Assembly (NCBI GenBank): GCA_947579605.1
Contig: OX388306.1
Location: 620,001-684,000, forward strand
Source: Athripsodes cinereus
Taxonomy: Eukaryota; Arthropoda; Insecta; Trichoptera; Leptoceridae
Length of the DNA: 64,000 nt
Direction: 5' to 3'
Shown here: positions 23,299-34,135 of the stretch, piece after piece
How positions within the stretch are numbered: the stretch's first letter is position 1
Layout: the number at the start of each line of letters is the position of its first letter
Made by a program: the position numbers and the translations under genes
The notes under the pieces: generated by a model
Told to the model about the DNA's origin: nothing
Databases searched by the model: none
Seen by the model: the letters and a program-made list of their open reading frames with translations, nothing else

Positions 23299-23793
23299 CA
23301 GGGATGTTGCGGATGTCGATTTTTACACATCCGCGGATGTGAATGCGGATGCGGATTTTTGAAGGCTCACATCCGCGGATGCGGATGCGAATGCGGATGT
23401 TTAAGATGTTATAGAAAAACAAGTAGGAACTATCTTAGTTGGTAGGCCCCATTGTCAAATATGGGACGAAATTTTTGTTACAATAATATTATGGATTTTT
23501 GAGGGAAATATTTTTTTTCTTCTTTGTTATTTGCAAAAATAAAATAAAACCGGCAAAAATAAAAACGCGTCGGATCTTGTCACCATTATTTTTGTTCCCA
23601 TTGGTTAATTTCAAGTTTAAACGGCACGCGCCATTCACCGGCCCCGCCCCATTTCTTTCTTGTCGCAAATTGTCTTACATCCGCATCCGCATGAACATCC
23701 GCATCGATTATTGCGGATGCGGATGCAGATGTCCAAATACATGCGGAAGCTCCGCATTTGCGGATGCGGATGCGAATATTCGCAACATCCCTG
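23299..23793. mobile_element. hAT MITE with GCGGATGCGGATG array
   Basis: The ends CAGGGATGTTGCGGAT and CGAATATTCGCAACATCCCTG (read on +) pair as inverted repeats; the flanks carry the exact 8-bp duplication GTTTGGAT (23291-23298, 23794-23801). Both subterminal regions hold dense direct and inverted copies of GCGGAT. The middle (about 23440-23560) shares a module with 37215-37360. The 113-codon frame 23499-23840 crosses the element end and is not a gene. Confidence 0.93.
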
Positions 23794-23844
23794 GTTTGGA
23801 TATCGATACTAGAAGAATGTGTGTTTCATGGATAGAATGAAATT

Positions 23845-24178
23845 TACATACATACATACATACATACCATCACGCCGCTTCCCTCGCGGGGTAGGCAGAA
23901 AGGATCGAGCGCCACTTCCTTCTATCTTTGCATACATCTTTCGCTTCCGTCACTGTCATACAATTCCTCATGCATGCTCTCCTGTTCAATGTGCTCAACA
24001 CGTGACCGTCCTGTAGGATTTGATTTAAATGATCTTGCCATTTAATCCTCGGACGTCCACGTCTCCGAGCACCATTCCTCTCAGACAAATATATCTTCTT
24101 AGTCATTCTGTCCTCATTCATTCTTTCCACGTGCCCAAACCAGTGCCGTAGAATGAAATTTAACATATGAAAATACAA
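23845..24178 (-). pseudogene. LINE C-terminal fragment with (TATG)n tail
   Basis: On the minus strand, LRHWFGHVERMNEDRMTKKIY leads to RRRGRPRIKWQDHLNQIL and ends DRRKWRSILSAYPAREAA, stop at 23870-23872. It is immediately followed by a GTATG/TATG microsatellite, the expected retroposition tail. Same family as 262-480. The H-x-R-M-x-x-x-R ... GRPRxxWxDH pattern is that of the C-terminal region after RT in several LINE clades. 5'-truncated. Confidence 0.8.
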
Positions 24179-24285
24179 CTATAAAAGACAACTTCACCTT
24201 ATTTGATAGTGCCCTGGACGAAACCATATCTACACATGAAGCTGTCATTGTGATTCATGAGAGAATGTCTCCTGATACCTTAAAT

Positions 24286-24786
24286 CAGGGATGCACAGAC
24301 TTATAGGGAACAGGGGCCACTCGGGAAGATTATGAGGCAAAGACGGGCCGCTATAAGAAAATTAACACTAAAAATTTAAATTTATAGAAATGCTCACACA
24401 TTAAAATTCCTACCCACCGTCACTGAATTTTCAAAATGGTATATGCATTTGAAATATTTCGAAAAATCCTCGGTTTTCTTAAAGAATATTTTCTCGCAGA
24501 ACCTTTTTCTACAATGTACCGGGTATTTGTACCGATTTTTTGTGTCAATACCGGATACTAACAATGTTACGTGTTCAAATTTCTACCCCCCCTCTCCATC
24601 GCCAAAATTCCAAAATGGTATAGGAATTTGAAATATTTCAAAAACTCCTCAGTTTTCTTAAAGAATATTTACTCGAATTATTAAGTACCTATCCGGTACT
24701 TTTACCGAATATCCGATTATCACTAGTATTGACAATTTTTTTTATATTATATAATTCGCTGGCGGGCCGCGGTTTGTGCATCGATG
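24286..24786. mobile_element. hAT MITE (CAGGGATGCACAGAC family)
   Basis: The ends CAGGGATGCACA and TGTGCATCGATG are inverted repeats; the exact 8-bp duplication CCTTAAAT flanks both sides (24278-24285, 24787-24794). GGGCCACTCGGG and GCGGGCCGCGG near the ends are typical of one widespread hAT type. The interior holds two tandem copies of the module with GTACCGGGTA-type strings shared with 9955-10085 and 38850-39130. Confidence 0.9.
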
Positions 24787-24935
24787 CCTTAAATGGACAA
24801 TGCACACCTCGCGATAAGGATGAGTTGCGGGTTCAAGTCCCGTCCAGGGTACTAAGAAATAAGGTGGCGTTGTCTTTTCTAAGCCTTGTATGATAATTTC
24901 ATGTGATATTATAGCTTCATACAATGGTTAATTGT
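24787..24935 (+). repeat. tRNA-derived SINE
   Basis: A tRNA-like segment contains GATGAGTTGCGGGTTCAAGT with the B-box pattern GGTTCAAGTCC at about 24829-24839, followed by an unrelated body. It does not fold into a full tRNA by eye. The hAT element at 24286 is inserted at its 5' side. Confidence 0.6.
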
Positions 24936-24989
24936 AAAAACAAAGCTAGCAAAATGTAGGTAGGTATGTAAATACGCTACAATGATTTA

Positions 24990-25100
24990 AACATGTGAAG
25001 AGTATGGATGACGAAGAAGATGTGTACCTATGTCTAAAAGAGGGGATGTGAGAAAATGCGGACATCCGAGAATAATGTGAACTAAAAGACATGTTCATAA
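24990..25100 (+). pseudogene. Short LINE C-terminal remnant
   Basis: AAGAGGGGATGTGAGAAAAT, GCGGACATCCGAGAATAATG and a nearby CATGTGAAGAGTATGGATGA block correspond to the GHVxRMDD ... KRGDVRKxGxPR region of the LINE at 262-480. Heavily decayed. Confidence 0.5.
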
Positions 25101-25114
25101 AACCTCACATATAA

Positions 25115-25665
25115 TGGGGTGTTCACATTTGGCGAATATCGCCAGGCGAATTTCAAAATATAACGTCAGGCGAAAAAACCAAATTCGCCGTACGCCCATT
25201 GATCGTCACACCTGTTCACACAGTCCACCGATTTAGAAACGATCTGTCAGATGCGCTTTGATTTTGACACTGTTTTCAAAATGGCGGACGTCGAGATGGA
25301 GATCGCAAAGTGTTTATTTTTAGTCCAAAATGTTATAGTAGAGGTTATAAGGCGCCTTTTAATTAAGGAAACAAACGCCATAAACCAACAAAAAAGATAA
25401 CAGCTGTCACGAAGCGGGAAACATTATAAAATTTATAGGTTATAAAGCTTTTACCATAGATACGAACGCCGCGCATATCTGCGCATGCGCAAATCGTTCA
25501 ATCGGCCGAGAAAGTTGGAAGGTGGTCAACTCGAGACGATATCGTTTCTACTGGTTTTTATCGTTTCAGACTAGCTGTCATTTTGTTCACACGGTTCAAA
25601 TGGCTGGCGATATTTTGGTGCCCTGGCGATATTCGCCAAAGTGAGAACACCACATTAGACATTCC
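25115..25665. mobile_element. MITE with about 30-bp GGGGTGTTCAC TIRs
   Basis: The left end TGGGGTGTTCACATTTGGCG continues AATATCGCCAGG; the right end CCTGGCGATATTCGCCAAAG continues TGAGAACACCACA. The two are inverted repeats with TA flanks. An internal pair around 25545-25590 also matches. A solo left end is at 10955. The superfamily is unclear (PIF/Harbinger-like or Tc1/mariner-like). Confidence 0.75.
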
Positions 25666-25669
25666 TTAA

Positions 25670-26590
25670 CAGCCGTTCTTACCTAAGGTACAAATTAGAT
25701 TTAGCTCTAGTGGTTTCAGGCAACAATTTTTAGTAGGCGCAGAGAAAATTATTCAAATAATTAATGAAATAGCTTTATTAATAAATATAAGCCAAAACTT
25801 TATATGCAGAAATATTCATGGGTATAAAAAAATAGTATGTTGTCACATATAAATAAAATTTAAGTTGTATTTATTCTATAAATTGAATTTATTTATTTCC
25901 TAATTCAAAAACAGAGCGAATACGGTCTCACATCCGGCTACTAGGCACGCCGTGGGCCTTCTGAATCTTAAAATTTGTGAAACTCGCTATATTCTTGATT
26001 ATTGCACATAATAACGTTATATATGTAGTATGCACGGTAAACAACATACCATATTATTATATAAATAAAACAAATGGTTGAATTTATAAACATTTTCTAT
26101 GATTTTTTTATAATGAAATTTATTTTTGATGTGTATGCAGTTTGTCATAATAATTAAGAAAATCCAAGGGTTGTAAATAAATAACTCAAGGTGTATTATA
26201 AAATTCATGATATTTTAAGATTAATCTTGGTTTTAAAATTTTGTTTACACTCTTGTATTATTAAGGATAATTTATTTAAAATAGCACCACTCAACGTATC
26301 ATCATTGCGACGGTAATCTTCAAAAATTATTTTCACTATATTCCTCGCATCAAAATAAAACTAAAATGATAAAATCGCATTTACTTATGTTCAAAATATT
26401 ATATTAATATAAAAAAGAACATAGGTACATGTGATCCAGAATTTAAAATATTTAAAAAATAAAATGGTTGTAATTTTGCTAATTCGTTTGCATGAAATCA
26501 CAAAGAAGGGGTGTAGAGCCCTCTTAATTCAACGACGATGTACGCCGCCCATTCTCTAATATTTCATTCTAAATATTTATTTTTCTAGGT
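25670..26590. other. No recognisable feature
   Basis: AT-rich sequence; nothing coding or repetitive could be supported. Confidence 0.4.
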
Positions 26591-26592
26591 TT

Positions 26593-26665
26593 AGCTTGCA
26601 TTTTTATCACATGCAGCTGGTCTGCTCGTTACCCCACTATTGGGATACGCCGTGATGGTATAGCT
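26593..26665 (+). repeat. SINE-like repeat, 3' part only (copy 3)
   Basis: CACATGCAGCTGGTCTGCTC then CCCACTATTGGGATACGCCG and TGATGGTATAG: the 3' half of the family at 39604. Confidence 0.6.
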
Positions 26666-26669
26666 AGAA

Positions 26670-27400
26670 GAAATAAATTGCAATAATAATTATGTAGTGA
26701 TCTTATCTTACTGTAGGTACTGTAAAAATCGATTTGTTTCAAGCATATTAAAATTTTGCACGGTTCACATCATGAACCGTTTTGATAGTGTAATGATGAT
26801 ATTATTTTTGATTATCTAGGTCACAATGAATCATATTTATATTTTATATGTTATCATTGGTTTAATAAGAAATTTAATATAATTATGTTATTTCCTTTAG
26901 TATACACACTCACAGAGATATTATCTGTATAAGATATTATTTGTGTAGACACCACTACGCCATACTATGCTATCATACAATAACCCAATAATAACGAACA
27001 CATAACACTGCTTCACAAACTTCGACATATTTATAAATAAATCAGTGATCGGCAAACTCATTAGTATTTTATTGTAACATTTTTACAAGACGTTGGATTC
27101 AAAATAATTATTGAAATGAGTCATGTGATTTTTAATTTAATAGTAATAATTTATTTCCAAAAATATTTTATAGTAGGTACAAGTATAACATTTTTCACAA
27201 TTTAAATTCATATTAAATTTAATTCATATTACTCAATACTACCTCACTGGATTTGCACCCGTATCGAGAAATTTAATGAAACAAGTACCTACATACAAAA
27301 AATACCATTAAAGAACACCAAAAAAATCAAGACAATCAAAAGAAAAGAAAAAAGTCTGTTGTATGTCGGATGACTTATTCGACGTCGTTTAATGGAACAA
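26670..27400. other. No recognisable feature
   Basis: AT-rich sequence between a SINE fragment and a LINE remnant; no supported feature. Confidence 0.4.
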
Positions 27401-27419
27401 CAATCTCAACCATCTCAAA

Positions 27420-27690
27420 CTACGGGCACGGAAAACTATGTTGGAAGAGAAATGTCTTTAGATTGCTCCTGAACGTTGTTATTGATTGGTTTTTACGAAG
27501 GTCCTCGAGGAGTCGATTCCAGATGACGGCTCCTGCGACACCAAATGCCGTGTCGTGGAAGCAGAACTTGTTGGCTCTATTGATTTCTTTCAGCATGTAG
27601 GTGGATGACTTTGCTGAGCATAGGGGTCTTCTTGTAGGTGTTTTGAGAACACAGCACAGAAAGTGCAAGTGAGGTGTCGTGTTATTCAGA
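27420..27690 (-). pseudogene. LINE C-terminal fragment (CR1/Jockey-like ending)
   Basis: The frame reads ... KEINRANKFCFHDTAFGVAG, AVIWNRLLEDLRKNQSITTF, RSNLKTFLF. The pattern ...R..G..xWNxLPxxLR......F+..LK..L is the usual end of CR1/L2/Jockey-group LINE polyproteins. 5'-truncated; the start codon is incidental. Confidence 0.75.
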
Positions 27691-27743
27691 GCTTTGTAGA
27701 CCTATTAAGACACAGTTTGTATTCGACCTTTTCACCTACATAC

Positions 27744-27960
27744 GGCATATCCCACAAGTAAGGTAGCCAGCAGACCAGCTACGTGTGATAAACATGCAAG
27801 CCTCCGTGCCAAAAAATTAAGGACATGCAGGATGGGTGGCAAATCTCATCGCTGGATTTAAGATTTAAAATGACATTATTTTTCGAACACCTGTTTTTTA
27901 TAGGACACACGAAAACTTAGAGAATAGAGTGGGAGGCCCATTCGTTTTCGAGTTCTCCAA
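27744..27960 (-). repeat. SINE-like repeat, GCCGTGATGG family (copy 4)
   Basis: Reverse-complement copy: CATATCCCACAAGTAAGGTA, AGCAGACCAGCTACGTGTG, GACATGCAGGATGGGTGG, then AGGACACACGAAAACTTAG and GAGTGGGAGGCCCATTC. Nearly full length. Confidence 0.75.
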
Positions 27961-27995
27961 GGATGACGACAATATCAGATATTTATTTTAAATAA

Positions 27996-28092
27996 ATAAA
28001 ACAAATGTTTTATTCTACTATTCGATTTATTCACGAGAAAGACGTCTCCCTCGAGAATAAATCGAATAGTAGAATAAAACATTTGTTTTATG
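27996..28092. repeat. Near-perfect palindrome, 97 bp
   Basis: Arms AAACAAATGTTTTATTCTAC ... and their inverse meet around CACGAGAAAGACGTCTCCCTCGAG near 28040. A one-armed relative (AAATGTTTTATTCTCCTATT) is at 16190. The arm/core layout resembles the palindrome at 57488-57667. Confidence 0.85.
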
Positions 28093-28098
28093 TATTTC

Positions 28099-28357
28099 AT
28101 TGGCGGCGTACATACAGCTGGATGCGAACGCCAATCATCAAGCATCAAGCAAAAATCTGAAATCTTTCGACGATAATTTGGAGCATTCTCCGGAGAAATA
28201 TTCGAATGAATGCCTTCGTTACCCGTCCATGAGACGTAACGAAGACATTCATTCGAATATTCGTCGGAGAATGCTCCGAATTGTTGTCGAAAGATTTCAA
28301 TTTTTGCTTGATGCTTGATGATTGACGTTCGCATCCAGCTGTCTGTACGCCGCCATT
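28099..28357. repeat. Long palindrome, 259 bp, directly beside another
   Basis: The left arm from TGGCGGCGTACATACAGCTG to about 28226 and the right arm ending GTCTGTACGCCGCCATTGTG are inverted repeats of about 128 bp with few mismatches. The core holds CGTTACCCGTCCATGAGACG. Foldback-type element; the mirrored open frames are a consequence. Confidence 0.9.
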
Positions 28358-28902
28358 GTGGAATTCTAATACCTAAACACCGACACAGTGAATAAAACAG
28401 ATATTTTTCGTAGAAAGTTTGAGAATAAGGGGAAGTTGGGTAGACACCGTGACGCTAAAATTGTCTCGGAGTGATAAGTAAGTTTGGCAAAGATTATTAT
28501 AAATGTATGGTCACACACTCTGCGCATACATCACATTCAGTTATAAATATACCTATACCTGCAATAAATATATTATATCAAGTTATAAATAATAATGATA
28601 ACTGCACTCCAACATATATACCTACACAACTTATATATGGAATTATACATGTAGGTACCTACATAACACGGAAATATAACATGAAAGTAACAATAATAAT
28701 TTTACTTGTACATAGACACGATAGTCAGTAATCACTATACACAGTAAAAATGGAAAAAGGTGCAACTCAGGCATTCAAACAAAGCGCAATTTTAAGTTTA
28801 TGGTAAACACTTTACAAATATATTTAAGACAAGGAATTTAATACAAAATTATTGAGGATCAAAAATTAAACACGTTGCAAAAAAAAACACCATTTTTCAC
28901 CA

Positions 28903-29375
28903 TTGACTGGCATTGGTCAGGTGCTGTTTCTTTTTCCTAATTGTTACCTTTTAGTATGGTTTGTTTTAATAGACCATTAAAGGTCACGTGGTCTTGTCTA
29001 TGGATTTGCTTTTGTTTGGGGGGCAAACAGTCAGATTGCGCAAATCATCCTTGTAGGATGTTATGCCATAAGAGAAAAAAAAAGAAAGTAAGACGACAAA
29101 ATAATAACAAAATCGACACTGACAGTTTTTTTGATTAGGTATTCTTTAGGCGTTCCACCTAATATTACACCGTAATCGTCTGTTGTGTTGGGATGCCTGA
29201 TGCCCCTCAATGATTTTTCTGTGACGTCATCCTTTAATGGTCTATTCATTTTAATTGGGGAAGGGGGGGGGTTGGCCTGATCAGATCAACATTATTCTCT
29301 TTTTTCTTTATCATAAATGTTTCGTAGACCCACTGTGTGTGTATGTGGGTCTCTATGTAATAAATAAATAAATTA
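28903..29375 (+). repeat. Interspersed repeat (GATTTTGATTGGTC family) split by a MITE
   Basis: Left part GGCATTGGTCAGGTGCTGTT ... CTAATTGTTACC and right part TAATTGGGG ... GGCCTGATCAGATCAACATT ... GTAATAAATAAATAAAT match a continuous copy at 44869-45016 and an inverted part at 43965-44060. The A-rich (TAAA)n end suggests a retroposon 3' end. Confidence 0.65.
28971..29243. mobile_element. MITE with AGACCATTAAAGG ends (copy 1)
   Basis: The ends AGACCATTAAAGGTCACGTG and GACGTCATCCTTTAATGGTCT are inverted repeats. A 425-bp relative is at 48127-48551, in which ATGATTTGCGCAATCTGAC and TCTTATGGCATAACATCC are shared in inverted order. Confidence 0.8.
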
Positions 29376-29864
29376 TAGAATATGAGAGAAAATACGATGC
29401 AGATGGTGGACAGAAGAAAGGTGGAGGAGATCCTTGTCCAGTACTGGGCAGAAGATGGTTGAATAGAAAAATTATTTATAAATAACGTCCAGAAAAAAAT
29501 AAAGTATTTACCAGAGATGTGACGTATTTCAAATAAAAGTATTTAAAATACAAATACAAAATACAAAATACGTATTTGTATTTTGTATTTCAAATACCTT
29601 TTTGTAAAAAGTATTTTGTATTTTATTTGAAATACTTTTTTTGAGTATTTTGTATTTTACACAAAATACTTTTACAAAATACCTTTTTATTGTTTGAAAC
29701 AAAATTCTGCCATTAATTGATATGCGCGTACCTACGAAAGCTTTTTTTGCCAATTTGTTGAATTACAAATACAACGTTTCCATTAGAGTACTCCATGTTT
29801 GAGATATACACAGTTACACACATAATAATGATGATTGAAAAAATTATACATGACGCCGTTTAAT

Positions 29865-30025
29865 GTTTCATGGCCATTTCAAGGGTGCTGTGATTTCTCC
29901 TGAATGGTAGCATTTTCAATTTCGTCTGAAGGCAATCTATTCCAGGCAGATGACGCTGCGACTCTGTTTCTTCTTTCTGCAAATTTAGAGGTATTTGCCC
30001 TTTTGAGTTCAACGAGTTTAAGAAG
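29865..30025 (-). pseudogene. LINE C-terminal remnant inside the hAT element
   Basis: In one minus-strand frame the bases read ELKRANTSKFAERRNRVAAS followed by SAWNRLPSDEIENATI. This is the ...R.FR.......WN.LP.....A. ending of CR1/Jockey-group LINEs. The ATG-initiated 61-codon frame here is out of register with it. Confidence 0.6.
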
Positions 30026-30044
30026 CTGATCACAGCCTTCGCCA

Positions 30045-30125
30045 CACATTTTCGTCAGCGGAACAGCTCAGTGGGTGGTGTGCTGCCTTGTGGACAGTGA
30101 GACACAGTTTAAACACCACTATCTC
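30045..30125 (+). repeat. Decayed tRNA-like SINE head
   Basis: AACAGCTCAGTGGGTGGTGT resembles a tRNA A-box region (AGCTCAGTGGGT), with a weak B-box-like CAGTTTAAACACC 40 bp on. No tRNA-like fold is complete. Confidence 0.35.
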
Positions 30126-30799
30126 TAGGACTTACAGTTAGTGTAGACTTCTTAGTAGTGAAGTTATGTGGCAGCTCTTATTCTCTCTGTAAATGATCCG
30201 GAGGCAACATTAAAAACCATCTGAAGACGATAAGGAAGAGTCTGGAGCAGTCCTGTATATAATATGATGTAACAGTAGTCCATACGATTTCAGATATGGA
30301 TTATCCATTCTGATTTATTTTGCAGCCCAAGTCAGGAATTCTCTTACCTGCTTGATGATACTCAATCCATTTATGACAATTTTCGGCTTATCTCTTCTAA
30401 CAACGGTACATTTTGTCATGACTTAATTATTTTTTTTTATTTTGACAGTTCTTCCTAAGACTCATCCTCATTGTCTGCAGGCAATGATATATCGAATCAT
30501 GTCAACCCTTTCTCCATTTATGTATACTTTTGTCCAGTTTTTAATTTCTTTTTCATTCATCAATGGTTTAAATATTAAATACTTTTGTCTTACACCTTGT
30601 TCGACTATTTGTAAAAAGTATTTTAAAAAGGTATTTTAAAAAAGTATTTTGAAAATACGTATTTTGTATTTTGTATTTAAATACCATTTTGAAAAAGTAT
30701 TTAGTATTTTGTATTTGAAATACAAAAATTCAAAAGTATTTGTATTTTGTATTTAAATACTTTTTTGGAAGTATTTTGCACATCTCTGGTATTTACAGT

Positions 30800-31185
30800 A
30801 ATTTGTCTTGATGGAGTAGTTCTAAAACTGGAGTCTTGATTAATTATTTCACACTTTATAATAATAATAACTAAGTAAGTGAGAATGTAACGTAAGACGA
30901 TCGTGCAAAGGTCTACATATGATTTGGAAAGCAATATTCGTGGGATTTCCTTATGAGATGTGATGTCTCTGTGAAATGATCATCTTATGAACCTACATAT
31001 TAATATCATCTGGGTTTTTCCATATTAGATTTAATATGAAACATTTACCTCTATCCACGCCTATTTAACTCAGGTATTCACAATGTTATTTCGTCATTTT
31101 ACCATAATATATTGTCGTTGCATGTTAATTCAAAAAGAGGTATGTGCGAACATTCTTATATAGGCATACTCTTTAAAAACTGTTC
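30800..31185. other. No recognisable feature
   Basis: AT-rich sequence with no supported feature. Confidence 0.4.
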
Positions 31186-31189
31186 GTTT

Positions 31190-31490
31190 TTTTCTTCTAA
31201 GTCGGTCCCTCAATGCTGAGGATCGTGACCACCATGACCCCAACCAAGCGACAAGCTCTTCCATCGCGCCCTGTCCTCCGCCTGCCTAAACGCCTCATAC
31301 ACTGTACCCCCTGAAGCATCTCTCACATGATCCGACCATCTTGTTGGTATTCGTCCTTTGACTCCACCACACAAAATATTTTATCCAGATTGTCTGGCTC
31401 ACGTCTTATAATATGTCCGAAAAAGCTTAATATACGTCTTTGACATATTACAGACAGTCGAGTCTTTATCTGGAGCTCAGTCAGCTTTTC
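31190..31490 (-). pseudogene. LINE RT C-terminal remnant
   Basis: Minus-strand pieces in order: RLSVICQRRILSFFGHIIRR, then KGRIPTRWSDHVRDASGGTV and YEAFRQAEDRARWKSL. A frameshift separates the first and second. The RRILxFFGHIxR ... GRxPxRWSDxx ... A.DR.RW pattern is the C-terminal region of RT-bearing LINEs. Confidence 0.75.
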
Positions 31491-31499
31491 ATTAGGGCA

Positions 31500-32330
31500 T
31501 TAAAATTGTTGTTTGGACTTTTTATTGGCATTTGATATTATTCTTTAAGTATTGAATTTTAATATTTGATACTAAGAATAACTTTATAAAATGGCAGTTT
31601 ATTCTACATAAATTCGCATACCCTTTTTGAATAAGCAACGACGATATGAGATTAAAGAGTAAAGAAATGAACACACACCGTGAATAATGAATGAAATATT
31701 ATGATTTATAATAATTTGTCCAAAAAAGAAATGTAGATATTTCGAAAAAAACTACGCTTAAAAATAAGCATTATTTTAGGAACACCGCTTCGAAAAATTG
31801 CAAAATAAAAATACCCATAGAATAAAATTTAATATTCCAATTGCTCATGCTTTTTTTGATCAATAAAGTGCTATTATTAGTATTCTTGGTCTGCCTATAA
31901 AGTCTATATTAACTAAATAAACGCAACTTCAGATACTAGAAGTTTGGGGATTTTTTTATAGGGCTTGCGTAGATCAATTTCTGAAACTAACCTCTGCAAT
32001 ATCTACCTTACAAGTCTTACAACCCACACAATCACCTAAGTACCTACTGTCAATAAAAAAGCTTTTTGAATTAACACAATCCAATTACAAGCGAGTTGAC
32101 ATTTTCGCATCCTCGTCATTTTGCAGTCTGGGCACTTTTATGATTGTTCAAATGTTCCAAATAAACAAATAATGCCATTGAGTATGATACAAATATAAAA
32201 ATCAAATCATCAACCAGGATGTAAAAAAATACTCTGACGTCTGAACACACGGATTATACAATTTAATATAATATTTGCAATAAAAAAGATACTTAAGTAG
32301 GCACCTAATACCAAGATGTTATGTTCGGAA
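31500..32330. other. No recognisable feature
   Basis: AT-rich sequence; nothing supported. Confidence 0.4.
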
Positions 32331-32338
32331 TTCTAAAC

Positions 32339-32945
32339 CAGGGGTCTCCAAACTACGGCCCGCCAGTGCCATCAATACGGCCCGCGACAGCCAAAGTCTT
32401 ATTGTTGTTACTGTTGCTGTGATAAGTTGAAGAAGAAAACACAGAATGATAATTACTCAGTCTTGTTTACTTGCAAGGTAAAACATAACGACAGAAATGA
32501 TGACACAGAAAACGTAACTTAAGTATCTGTTAAGTAGCTTAAGCATATTAATAAAACTAACAAATAACTTAAACGAATTCCACTAATCACAATAATTGAA
32601 ATGCAAAAAAGCGTATGTTTTCTTAGGTCGCGAACACTGCGACTAGTCTAGAAATATAGTTAAGGGCAGAAATATTAATGTTCTTCCGGGTTTATCGCGT
32701 CTCGTTGATCTCCCTCCTTCGTCTTGACGTTTCGACTCTACTGATTGAGTCATTATCACACATACTTTTGATAATGACTCCATCAGTAGAGTCGAAACGT
32801 CAAGACGAAGGAGGGAGATCAACGAGACGCGGTAAACCCGGAAGAACATCAAAATCTATAAATGAAGACCGCGAAAGCCTACAACGTCTAATAAAATTAA
32901 AGCTGTTCATTACGGTCCTAGGGCTTCAAAGTTTGGAGACCCCTG
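32339..32945. mobile_element. hAT-like MITE (CAGGGGTCTCCAAAC ends) containing a palindrome
   Basis: The ends CAGGGGTCTCCAAAC and GTTTGGAGACCCCTG are perfect inverted repeats. Flanks TTCTAAAC and TTTAAACC are only an imperfect 8-bp duplication. GGCCCGCCAGTGCC and GGCCCGCGAC near the left end are typical of a widespread hAT MITE type. A palindrome occupies 32678-32849. Confidence 0.78.
32678..32849. repeat. Palindrome, 172 bp, with hammerhead-like core
   Basis: The arms ATGTTCTTCCGGGTTTATCG ... and their inverse are nearly perfect. At the centre TTGATAATGACTC and GAGTCGAAACGTC form a stem followed by GAAAC, the layout of a hammerhead ribozyme in which CTGATGA has decayed to TTGATAA. The same protein string appears on both strands because of the symmetry; it is not a gene. 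Confidence 0.85.
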
Positions 32946-32949
32946 TTTA

Positions 32950-33625
32950 AACCAATCTTGGGGAAAATATTATCAGGCATGACGTAATTCACACTTACCT
33001 AAATATTTTTTCATTCTGAGAAGAAAGATTACGAGATGATTTATCTAATATTATATAATATTGTGATAGAGATTATTGTACTTTGATAGGGAAACGAATG
33101 TAAATAATGATTCGTAAGAAACACATTATACAGCAAAAACTTTAATACGTAACTGAAGAGAAAAACTTACACATATTGCAGAGTCACTGCTCAATCGAAA
33201 TAATATATTTACTTAAATAACATTTTCCGAATGTGAAATTCAAAAGCTATCTGCTGCACAGTCGAGAATACCTCAACGAATTACATGGATCACCAACTCC
33301 AGGTTTCAGTGGGTGGCAGAGAGATTAAAAGATTTCAAAGCTTGGTGAAAATTAATCCATTAGTCTATTACTTCTTGATTCACCCTTTTAACAAAATACG
33401 CAACATACACAAACGACATCGCAAAGCTTTACCTCTTCACAAAATTTATTGCACCCAACTTTTAACCTCGAAGAACCTCAACCCCCCTCCCCTCGAAGTT
33501 TTCATGCTGGTTGGCTTTCAAAATAATTAAAAAATATATTTTTTTACAGATATACAGCATGACAATATTTTTTTTACTATAGTTATCAAGTTATTTTACA
33601 AAATATGTAATAATAGTCTTAAAAT
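32950..33625. other. No recognised feature
   Basis: Contains an 81-codon open frame (33285-33530) with no motif I recognise. It is somewhat richer in GC than its surroundings and could be an old repeat. Confidence 0.35.
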
Positions 33626-33630
33626 AATGT

Positions 33631-33829
33631 TTTTAAATAAAATATTTAAACTTGAATTACTATGTTTATTTGTTACATTAATTTAAATTACGCTATCGCG
33701 ATTTCAGTGCACTTGCACCGTTGACGAGCTTTTCAAGACTGAGCAAGTGCACTGAAATTGCGATAGCGTAATTTAAATTAATGTAACAAATAAACATAGT
33801 AATTCAAGTTTAAATATTTTATTTAAAAA
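33631..33829. repeat. Near-perfect palindrome, 199 bp
   Basis: The arms of about 85 bp run from TTTTTAAATAAAATATTTAA to GTGCACTTG and back, with spacer CCGTTGACGAGCTTTTCAAG near 33720-33745. Mismatches are few, so it is either young or kept uniform by gene conversion. Confidence 0.9.
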
Positions 33830-33934
33830 TGTCTAGAAATTGTTACATAGTTAATGCCTCTAAAACAAGTGAAAAAATTAAAATAATGTGATAACACAGA
33901 ACAAAGCACATAAAAAGACAGACGAAAAGGCTGC

Positions 33935-34135
33935 CCAGGCCGCTTATCACCATCGCGGAGGGCAAGACTGAAGGCAAAAATGTTAAAAACCGAGCAAGAG
34001 ACACCAACATGGATCAAGTGAGGAAGGACATGAACTGTGACACATACGTGGAATTAAAGAGACTAGCAGAAAATAGAGAGGAATGGAGAAGAAAATCCAA
34101 ACTCGATGCAAATTGCCAATGAATTGTAACTCATT
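33935..34135 (+). pseudogene. RTE-like LINE C-terminal remnant
   Basis: GCTTATCACCATCGCGGAGG, AGAGACACCAACATGGATCA and GAGGAATGGAGAAGAAAATC match the 3' end of the ORF at 49137-49790 and the fragment at 17896. In-frame stops are present. Confidence 0.7.

Larger units (their letters stand above)
29512..30788. mobile_element. hAT element with GTATTTTGTATTT array (1.28 kb)
   Basis: The ends CAGAGATGTG/CACATCTCTG are perfect inverted repeats; GTATTTAC flanks both sides (29504-29511, 30789-30796). The duplicated site resembles the element's own GTATTT motif, so it should be read with a little care. Both subterminal regions are long arrays of GTATTTTGTATTTGAAATAC variants. The interior holds a LINE remnant and a SINE-like piece. 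Confidence 0.85.

Noticed and set aside
23299..23793. CRISPR-like regular short repeats
   Set aside because: Hexamer GCGGAT arrays without unique spacers, in a eukaryotic hAT MITE with TIRs and an 8-bp duplication.
23499..23840. 113-codon open frame
   Set aside because: It runs out of a hAT MITE across its terminus and target duplication; composition comes from the GCGGAT array.
24815..24845. tRNA gene with GGTTCAAGTCC
   Set aside because: B box only within a SINE-like unit; no complete cloverleaf by eye.
32643..32950. Apparently conserved protein on both strands (MFFRVYRVSL...)
   Set aside because: Both frames are the two arms of one palindrome, so the identity is structural, not evolutionary conservation.
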